A DNA stretch of 18,658 nt from DAOVRL01 sp964459805. Lineage in GTDB: Bacteria > Planctomycetota > Phycisphaerae > Sedimentisphaerales > Anaerobacaceae. Both the position numbers and the translations under genes were made by a program. The DNA is taken from NCBI GenBank assembly GCA_964459805.1, contig CAYWOD010000050.1, positions 1 through 18,658 of the forward strand. Reading direction: 5' to 3'. The notes under the pieces were generated by a model that worked only from the letters and a program-made list of their open reading frames with translations, was not told the DNA's origin and ran no database searches. Each line of letters starts with the position of its first letter. Position 1 is the first letter of the stretch. Positions 13,717 to 18,658 of this stretch are shown one piece after another.

Positions 13717-15051
13717 TTAGTCTTGCGATGGCTCAGTCGGAGTTGCCGGGTCCGGTTCTTGATTTGCCTTCGGCGCATTGGGTGGCTTTATTTGCCTGAT
13801 TTCAATGGGGGCATTGCGACGAATCTGGTCGCTATTAACCGGTTGCGGATTCGGCGGAAGCGGCGCCTGCGGATTTCGGGGCGCGACGGTCCTGTTCTCG
13901 ACCGGAGCTTGAGGGCGGTACTCATACGTGCTGCTGAGCTTGCGCTTCGGCTGAGGCGCCGGTTGAACATTACCCCTGGCAACCGGGCTGCTCTCGGCCG
14001 GAGGTTGAGGACGAGGCTCAAGGCTGGGTTGCGGCTTCGGATTGGGCTGCGTTTGTGACTCGGTCTGCGGCCGGGTCGTGGGTGAGATCGGAGTCGGGGC
14101 CTGATTTTCGCCGGAGCGAACGGGCTGCCGGATCGGTCCCTGTGGTTCAGGAACATTGGGGGGGGCCTGTATAGACATTGTCGGCACAGGGCGAGCTTTA
14201 TCGGCCTGGGTCTTGGGGGTCGGGCCCCTCGGGACGAGCCCCTTGGGGGCAGGCGTCGGCGCCGGGGACCGAGAGCGTATGAATTCGGCTACTTTTCTGT
14301 AGTCTTCGGCACCGTGGCAATCCTCCTCGTATTCGAAAATCGTCTTCCCGTAGCCGGGGGCCTCGGCGAGCTTGATATTCCGTCGAATAAAAGTCGGCAG
14401 AATCCGCGCCTGCGCCCACGCGCAATTCGTCCCACGCGCATTGCTCAAGAATTGCTCTATGTCCGCCCTGACCTCACTGGGAAGAGAGGCCCGCGTATCG
14501 AACATGCAAAGCAGGACCCCTTCGACTTTCAGGTCCGGGTTGATTCTTTTGTTGACAAGCTCGATGGTTTGCAGCAGTTTTCCGAAACCCTGCAGCGCCA
14601 GAAAGTGCGGCTGCAAGGGTATCAGGACCTCCTGCGCCGCGGCCAGGGCGTTGAGCGTCAGCAGTCCGAGCGAAGGGGGGCAGTCGATAAAACAGTAATC
14701 GAATTTGTCTTCGACTTCTTCGAGGCCCTCGCGCAGAATGGTCTCCCTGCCGACAACGCTCACCAGCTCCGTCTCGGCGCCGACCAGGTTGATATTTGCG
14801 GGCAAAAGCCAGAGGTTCAGCCGCGTCAGTAAGATCTCCTGCTCGACCTTGGCCGATTGGGTCAGGACCCTGTATGAACCTGAGCTGATAGTCTGCGGAT
14901 CGAGGCCCAGGTGTATCGTCAGATGCGCCTGCGGGTCCAGGTCGATAGCAACCACCTTCGAGCCCATAGCGGCAAGGGCCGCCGCCGTATTGGCTACCGT
15001 TGTCGTTTTGCCCACGCCACCTTTTTGGTTCAATACTGCGATCGTTCTCAT
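13717..15051 (-). CDS. parA: ParA/Soj-type ATPase with long proline-rich tail
   Basis: A 444-aa protein. Residues 1-260 are a classical ParA/Soj ATPase: deviant Walker A QKGGVGKTT (K10, K15), Walker A' DLDPQ (37-41), Walker B FIDCPPSLGLL (121-131) and IRRNIKLAEAPGYGKTIFEYE (222-242). Residues 262-444 are a low-complexity tail, very rich in Pro, Gln, Arg, Asn and Thr, with no fold seen. Normal chromosomal ParA is about 250-270 aa, so the tail is unusual. No parB gene or parS-like site was noticed. The ATG at 15051 starts exactly at the ParA fold but has only a weak ribosome site; an in-frame GTG at 15147 overlaps the nusB stop as GTGA and would add 32 residues. Likely an operon with nusB and ribH. 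Confidence 0.88.
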   Translation of the reverse strand: MRTIAVLNQKGGVGKTTTVANTAAALAAMGSKVVAIDLDPQAHLTIHLGLDPQTISSGSYRVLTQSAKVEQEILLTRLNLWLLPANINLVGAETELVSVVGRETILREGLEEVEDKFDYCFIDCPPSLGLLTLNALAAAQEVLIPLQPHFLALQGFGKLLQTIELVNKRINPDLKVEGVLLCMFDTRASLPSEVRADIEQFLSNARGTNCAWAQARILPTFIRRNIKLAEAPGYGKTIFEYEEDCHGAEDYRKVAEFIRSRSPAPTPAPKGLVPRGPTPKTQADKARPVPTMSIQAPPNVPEPQGPIRQPVRSGENQAPTPISPTTRPQTESQTQPNPKPQPSLEPRPQPPAESSPVARGNVQPAPQPKRKLSSTYEYRPQAPVENRTVAPRNPQAPLPPNPQPVNSDQIRRNAPIEIRQIKPPNAPKANQEPDPATPTEPSQD

Positions 15052-15143
15052 ATTCGTTGTTCGTCGTCCGTGACCCCTATCTCCTTGCTTGTGCCCGGCT
15101 GATTGGCCGATTAACTCCTCATAAGCCGGTCTGACGCCCCGAG

Positions 15144-15560
15144 TCACGAGTCGCGGGCCACAAGCTTCTTTAAGACGGCATCGAGCACCCCATTTACAAA
15201 GCCGGGCGACTTATCCGTGCTGTACTTCTTGGCAAGCTCGATGGCCTCGTTTATCACTACCTTAGGCGGGACTTCAGGGCACAGCTTCAACTGATAAACC
15301 GCCAGCCTTAGAATACTCTTATCAACCGGTGAGAGTCTTGAAAACTGCCACTTTATCGTCGAGGCAGTAATAAGCTCGTCACAGTCTCCCAGGTTCTCCC
15401 AGGTTCCCTTCGTCCAGTCGGTGGCGAGCGAGCGGATAAAATCGTCCGCCTCTGTTTCAATAAAGAACTCACCCAAAAACTCAAACACGTCCGGGCCCTG
15501 CACATCGAGCTGATATAAACCCTGGATTGCAAGCTCTCTGGCCCTTGTTCTTCTATCCAC
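15144..15560 (-). CDS. nusB: transcription antitermination factor NusB
   Basis: A 138-aa NusB, the partner of NusE (ribosomal protein S10) in rRNA antitermination complexes. The sequence shows the family pattern: RRTRARELAIQGLYQLDV at the N-terminus, RLSPVDKSILRLAVYQLK (75-92), VVINEAIELAKKYSTDKSPGFVNGVLD (100-126). Length is normal. The start is a GTG at 15560 with AAGAGG about 7-8 nt upstream. It lies 36 nt after ribH; a ribH-nusB pair is common in bacteria. A GTGA overlap with a possible long form of the parA gene suggests coupled translation, though the shorter parA start is more likely. Confidence 0.95.
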   Translation of the reverse strand: MDRRTRARELAIQGLYQLDVQGPDVFEFLGEFFIETEADDFIRSLATDWTKGTWENLGDCDELITASTIKWQFSRLSPVDKSILRLAVYQLKLCPEVPPKVVINEAIELAKKYSTDKSPGFVNGVLDAVLKKLVARDS

Positions 15561-15596
15561 GTGCCGGCCTCTTATTCACTTGGCAATAATCAATCA

Positions 15597-16067
15597 TCAA
15601 TCCTGAATCTGTTCGATTACGTTTGCCATTTCCATAGCCGTCCGTGCTGCGTCGGTGCCGGCGTTACCCATTTTTGTTCCGGCCCTTTCGATGGCCTGTT
15701 CGATTGTCTCGCAGGTCAGCACACCAAAGGCCGCGGGCGTCGCTGAATCGTAGTTGATTTGCCCGATACCGCGGACTACCTGCTGACAGACGTAATCATA
15801 GTGGGCGGTTTGCCCCCGTATCACCGCTCCAAGGCACAGCACCGCAACGTATTTGCCGCTCTGCGCCAGTTTCCTTGCAGCGTGAGTAATTTCACACGCA
15901 CCGGGCACCCAGACAACGGTTATCTGTTCCTCGGACGCGCCGTGACGCTGCAGACAATCTATCGCACCGGCAAGCAGCTTGGAGGTTATAAACTCGTTGA
16001 ATCTGCTGACTACGATGGCATAGCCTCCCTTGCCGGCTGTTATCTGGCCCTTTATTTCCTTGATCAT
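15597..16067 (-). CDS. ribH: 6,7-dimethyl-8-ribityllumazine synthase
   Basis: A 156-aa lumazine synthase that condenses 5-amino-6-ribitylamino-uracil with 3,4-dihydroxy-2-butanone 4-phosphate in riboflavin synthesis. Family motifs: SRFNEFIT (21-28, substrate Phe/Asn), VPGACEI (54-60), GAVIRGQTAHYDYVC (80-94, catalytic H89), GVLTCETIEQA (115-125) and RAGTKMGNAG (128-137). Small departures are seen: GQTAHYD where most family members have GETPHFD. GGAG lies 10 nt before the ATG. First gene of the ribH-nusB-parA unit; no other riboflavin gene is nearby. Confidence 0.95.
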   Translation of the reverse strand: MIKEIKGQITAGKGGYAIVVSRFNEFITSKLLAGAIDCLQRHGASEEQITVVWVPGACEITHAARKLAQSGKYVAVLCLGAVIRGQTAHYDYVCQQVVRGIGQINYDSATPAAFGVLTCETIEQAIERAGTKMGNAGTDAARTAMEMANVIEQIQD

Positions 16068-16402
16068 AATTCCAATTCTCCAAATCTCATTCGCGCCTCG
16101 TTATTCGATACACGGTTCGCGCAGCAGCACGTTCCACTTAACAGAGACATTATAAGACTATCAACGACTGCTTTCCACAAAAACAATAACTTAGCCGCCG
16201 CTCTTTATCGTCGCCGGCTTGCCGCCATTGAGCTAACCTCTGCAATTGCAAGGGCTTATAGGCTGAGTTTCGAGCGAAATTTTACCGCCGGCAAAAAGCC
16301 GCCTCAGCCGCGCAAAACTGTTAAGGCAGCGGTATTTTGTGGGCGATAACGGCCTTGGGTGCTCCCCTAATTGTTAAGCGACGGACAGGACGAGGTCAAG
16401 CA
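16068..16402. other. 335-nt divergent gap, promoter region, no gene
   Basis: This gap separates ribH (minus) from the TPR gene (plus). It holds a TATAAT candidate for ribH. No strong -35/-10 pair for the plus strand was seen. A longer frame crossing it on the plus strand is antisense to ribH for half its length and has no domain. Confidence 0.5.
16149..16154 (-). promoter_or_regulatory. candidate -10 box of the ribH-nusB-parA unit
   Basis: A perfect TATAAT lies on the minus strand 82 nt upstream of the ribH ATG. No convincing -35 hexamer is at 16-18 nt; TTGTGG occurs at 20 nt. Transcription would start near 16142. Confidence 0.35.
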
Positions 16403-17794
16403 ATGATTTTTGACGAGATGGAATTTGGCTCATACGACAAAGCCGAGCGCAAGGTCCGCACCGCCTTTGAGCTTTACGAGGATGGCAAGATGGCCCAGGC
16501 CCTCCACGAGCTGGAGGCCGCTCTGGAGATAAGCCCTTCCAACGGCTCGTGGCACTTCAACAAGGCCCTTACACTCGATGCTATCAGCCGGTTCGACGAG
16601 GCAATACGCGAATACGAGCTCGCCCTCCAGTTTAACCCCGCCGACACCGAGATATTGAATTCTCTCGCGGTCGATTACACCCGGACAGGCCTTTATGACC
16701 TGGCTATCGAGACGTTCGAGCACATCGAGCAGATTGACTCTCAGTTCGAACCGTGCTATTGCAACCGGATAATCACCTACACCGAGATGGGCAAGCACGA
16801 TCTGGCTGAGCAGATGTTTTACCTCGCCCAGCAGATAAAGCCCGATTGTGCCCTGTGCTACTACAATATCGGCAACAGCCTTTTCGCCCGCGGCGAGTAC
16901 AAAAAAGCCGTTCGCTGCTGGCTGAGGACCGCCGAGCTCGAGCCGACACACCCGCAAATCAACTACCGGATTGCCCAGGCCTATTGGTCCGATGGCGACA
17001 GCGAGCGCAGCAAAGAGCATTTCCTCGCCGAGCTGCGCATCAATCCGGGCGATATCGACGTCATTCTCGATCTTGGCCTGTTCCTGCTTGAGCTCGGGGA
17101 CATCGAATCGGCAAAGGAAAAATTTAACAGAATAATTGAGCTTGATCCGGATTTTGCACCGGCTTTCTTCTACCTTGGGGAGGTGGCCTTTGACAAACGC
17201 GATTATGAACGCGCCGTTGAGCTGTTCGACCAGGCCCTCCAAAGCGACAATACGCTCACGGGCCCGTCTTACAGGCTCGCTCAATATGCGTTAATGAAAG
17301 ACCAAAAACAGCAGGCAGCGGCTTATCTGGCTGCTGAGCTGAGGCTCGCCCCCGACGCCGCCGAGACCTTGGTTTCGATGGGCTCGATGTTCCTGACGAT
17401 GGGCGAGATGAATTATGCGACGCACTGCCTGCTGCGGGCTTTGGATATCGATAGCGCCGGCGCCGATGCCTACTACTATCTCGGCGCCGTCAGTGCCGCA
17501 CAAGGGATGTTTGATGATGCAGTCAGGTTCTTCGGCCACTGCCTCGATATCAATAGCGAGCACGTCGGGGCCTTGAAGGACTCGGCTTTGGTGTATTTAG
17601 GCATGAAGCGTTTTGCCAAGGCTGCCGAGAGGATTAACAAGGCACGGGACCTGGCCGGCGACGATTCGCAGCTTCGAGCGATAAGCTGTGCCGTGCGCCG
17701 GGTCCGATTGCGCCGGCGAATAGCGGACTTCGCTCACTCCTTGTGCCCCCGATTCATCCGAACGCTGCTGTCTCGCAACACACACCACCTTTGA
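16403..17794 (+). CDS. tetratricopeptide-repeat protein
   Basis: A 463-aa protein made of about 11-12 TPR units, for example WHFNKALTLDAISRFDEAI, AIREYELALQFNPAD, YYNIGNSLFARGEYKKAV and FYLGEVAFDKRDYERAV. No signal peptide or membrane segment is seen, so it should be cytoplasmic. A basic C-terminal tail (VRRVRLRRRIADFAHSL) follows the last repeat and could bind nucleic acid or membrane. TPR arrays act as scaffolds for protein contacts; no enzymatic domain is present. The ATG at 16403 has GAGG 9 nt before it; an upstream in-frame start at 16337 has no ribosome site. It diverges from ribH and stands alone. Family beyond TPR is not recognised. Confidence 0.9.
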   Translation: MIFDEMEFGSYDKAERKVRTAFELYEDGKMAQALHELEAALEISPSNGSWHFNKALTLDAISRFDEAIREYELALQFNPADTEILNSLAVDYTRTGLYDLAIETFEHIEQIDSQFEPCYCNRIITYTEMGKHDLAEQMFYLAQQIKPDCALCYYNIGNSLFARGEYKKAVRCWLRTAELEPTHPQINYRIAQAYWSDGDSERSKEHFLAELRINPGDIDVILDLGLFLLELGDIESAKEKFNRIIELDPDFAPAFFYLGEVAFDKRDYERAVELFDQALQSDNTLTGPSYRLAQYALMKDQKQQAAAYLAAELRLAPDAAETLVSMGSMFLTMGEMNYATHCLLRALDIDSAGADAYYYLGAVSAAQGMFDDAVRFFGHCLDINSEHVGALKDSALVYLGMKRFAKAAERINKARDLAGDDSQLRAISCAVRRVRLRRRIADFAHSLCPRFIRTLLSRNTHHL

Positions 17795-17843
17795 CCCCGG
17801 CTACATTTACCCTCAAAGACCATCGCCTGCCCGGATGAATCAT

Positions 17844-17857
17844 AGCCCGCGCGGGCT
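17844..17857 (+). terminator. GC-rich palindrome after the TPR gene
   Basis: AGCCCGCGCGGGCT is a perfect 14-nt palindrome about 50 nt after the TPR stop, followed by CCTTACTTTG. It could be a weak terminator or a protein-binding site; without a loop, only the inner bases would stay unpaired. Confidence 0.35.
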
Positions 17858-18091
17858 CCTTACTTTGCGCTCTGACCCCACCTGTGCAAAGCAGTTTATG
17901 ATCGTGCCCTCCATGCTGTTGCCCTAAAGCGCTAAATCCAACAGAGTTACAGGTTGTATTCTCTATCAGGGCGCCAACTTTCTTGCAGTTGAACTGACTC
18001 TTCTACGTACGCCGGATCAGCCCGTTAGAAAAACTATTGTGCGCCAAATGCCCGCGGTATGAGCAATGTGTAGGCCCGCTTCAAAGATGGG

Positions 18092-18113
18092 GCCAAATCG
18101 TCTCCAATTTGGC
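18092..18113. repeat. hairpin GCCAAAT...ATTTGGC
   Basis: A 7-bp perfect stem (18092-18098 with 18107-18113) and an 8-nt loop lie in the non-coding tail of the window. No T-run follows. Confidence 0.4.
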
Positions 18114-18163
18114 GACAGCTTTGATCAACCCGGCGGCAGCGAACCTATTTAGTTTCAGAACAA

Positions 18164-18204
18164 GCAATCTCCCTCCCTCGAAAGAGGGCCGGGAGGGAGA
18201 TTGC
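18164..18204. repeat. 14-bp perfect inverted repeat with alternative inner hairpin
   Basis: GCAATCTCCCTCCC (18164-18177) pairs with GGGAGGGAGATTGC (18191-18204) around a 13-nt loop. An alternative inner fold CCCTC-GAAA-GAGGG (18174-18187) with a GNRA loop competes with it. The outer GCAATCTC block is shared with the GTCATTGCGAGG repeats. Confidence 0.6.
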
Positions 18205-18233
18205 GGTCCTGCCAATAAGATGGATTCTTTCAA

Positions 18234-18289
18234 GCAAAAGGCACTTTCGTTGAGGCCTCAGCGCTTTATCCCGCCCTCTTTACCTCCGG
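18234..18289 (+). repeat. 56-nt dispersed repeat, copy 2
   Basis: Matches 11288-11343 without gaps at about 46 of 56 bases by eye. Here it lies outside any convincing gene, 30 nt after the 18164-18204 hairpin. Confidence 0.65.
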
Positions 18290-18448
18290 TCCCTCCGCCC
18301 TTAGGCTGATCCGGCAAATGCCTAAGTCCCTATAGCCCCTTGCCCGCCGCATCGGCGTCGCCCTCACCTAAAGCCCCCCGACCTCTCTTCATCTTCTCCA
18401 CCGTAATTTTCCACTTTCCACTTTACTCTTTGACCTTTCCTTCACCCC

Positions 18449-18516
18449 CCAGCCAAAGCCAGATATGTGACAATCTTGCATACAACCGCCTTGAAGAATC
18501 TGGCTTTGGAGGCTGG
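18449..18516 (+). promoter_or_regulatory. bulged hairpin overlapping a Shine-Dalgarno sequence
   Basis: CCAGCCAAAGCCAGAT (18449-18464) pairs with ATCTGGCTTTGGAGGCTGG (18498-18516), 16 bp with a 3-nt GGA bulge and a 33-nt loop. The right arm contains GGAGG, which lies just before the ATG at 18521, so the fold would partly hide a ribosome site. Confidence 0.4.
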
Positions 18517-18520
18517 GCTG

Positions 18521-18595
18521 ATGAAAAGATCAAAAGCAGTCCGCGAAGCCCCCAAGGGCCGAAGCGGCTCCACAATTATGCAGTTTGCACTTTGA
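18521..18595 (+). CDS. possible 24-aa leader or truncated gene start
   Basis: An ATG at 18521 preceded by GGAGG at 8 nt opens 24 codons (MKRSKAVREAPKG, then RSGSTIMQFAL) before a TGA. The peptide is basic with no known motif. It may be a short leader peptide, the broken start of a gene, or chance. The preceding hairpin makes the first two worth noting. Confidence 0.2.
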   Translation: MKRSKAVREAPKGRSGSTIMQFAL

Positions 18596-18658
18596 TTTTT
18601 GAGTTATTGACTCCAGTTTAGATATAGAGACATATATCAAACCCTAAGAGGGATTTTG

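Larger units (their letters stand above)
17795..18658. other. 864-nt stretch with no convincing gene, several hairpins
   Basis: After the TPR gene no frame has a recognisable domain. It contains a 14-nt palindrome (17844-17857), hairpins at 18092-18113 and 18164-18204, the second copy of a 56-nt repeat, and a hairpin at 18449-18516 next to a 24-codon frame. The stretch 18300-18450 is pyrimidine-rich on the plus strand. Confidence 0.55.

Noticed and set aside
15052..15147. 32-residue extension of ParA from a GTG overlapping the nusB stop
   Set aside because: Not conserved-looking and has no ribosome site; the ParA fold begins at 15051. Kept as a remark only.
16430..17284. 284-codon minus-strand open frame
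   Set aside because: It lies fully antisense to the TPR gene; the GC-rich codon bias of that gene creates the open frame. No motif in its product.
18037..18306. 90-codon plus-strand frame with a CAKCPRYEQC cysteine cluster
   Set aside because: It crosses the 18164-18204 hairpin and the 56-nt repeat, has no ribosome site and ends in low-complexity Pro-rich sequence.
18449..18516. integron attC site
   Set aside because: The bulged stem is suggestive but the RYYYAAC/GTTRRRY core sites are absent and no integrase is present.
18340..18621. 93-codon plus-strand frame at the right end
   Set aside because: Low complexity, no ribosome site, overlaps the hairpin; codon bias unlike native genes.

Overview
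The window looks like chromosomal DNA of an uncultured planctomycete, probably of the Phycisphaerae/Sedimentisphaerales type. This is an inference from a Tat-exported formylglycine-type sulfatase, an RHS fragment, a stand-alone E2 acyltransferase core, abundant REP/MITE-like hairpin repeats, and moderately GC-rich coding DNA with leaderless-looking or GTG starts. No rRNA, tRNA, CRISPR array, integrase or transposase gene was seen.

Region 1 (1-5.5 kb, all minus strand) is a signalling cluster. In transcription order it holds cheD, a membrane HisKA_2 histidine kinase with a long repetitive coiled coil, a soluble REC-PAS-PAS-PAS-HisKA_3 hybrid kinase, and a NarL/FixJ response regulator 18 nt behind it. 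A good sigma70-like promoter lies upstream of cheD. A further minus-strand reading frame runs off the left edge. Two GTCATTGCGAGG-type inverted-repeat elements sit inside the cluster and a third lies just upstream.

Region 2 (5.5-8.3 kb) is patchy. It has a repeat-rich gap, the 5' remnant of a secreted discoidin-domain protein, an intact DUF401 membrane transporter-like gene, and a decayed RHS-repeat fragment. It looks like a rearrangement zone.

Region 3 (8.3-13.5 kb) has a minus-strand pair: a Tat-exported sulfatase preceded by a zinc-ribbon protein with 15 Gly-containing pentapeptide repeats. Diverging from it on the plus strand are an E2-type acyltransferase catalytic domain without lipoyl domain, a secreted alpha/beta-hydrolase (esterase-like), and a membrane-anchored protein with two retropepsin-like halves. 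Sulfatase, discoidin remnant, esterase and DUF401 together hint at use of sulfated or esterified polysaccharide. No single pathway is proven.

Region 4 (13.7-17.8 kb) is housekeeping: ribH, nusB and a ParA ATPase with a proline-rich tail form a minus-strand operon, and a 463-aa TPR protein diverges from it. Region 5 (17.8-18.66 kb) has no convincing gene but holds several strong hairpins and a second copy of a 56-nt repeat found at the 3' end of the E2-like gene.

The items most worth following up are the zinc-ribbon/pentapeptide solenoid protein, the tandem retropepsin protein, the ParA with a proline-rich tail, the lipoyl-less E2, the receptor-free cheD/kinase cluster, and the hairpin that overlaps a Shine-Dalgarno sequence near the right edge.
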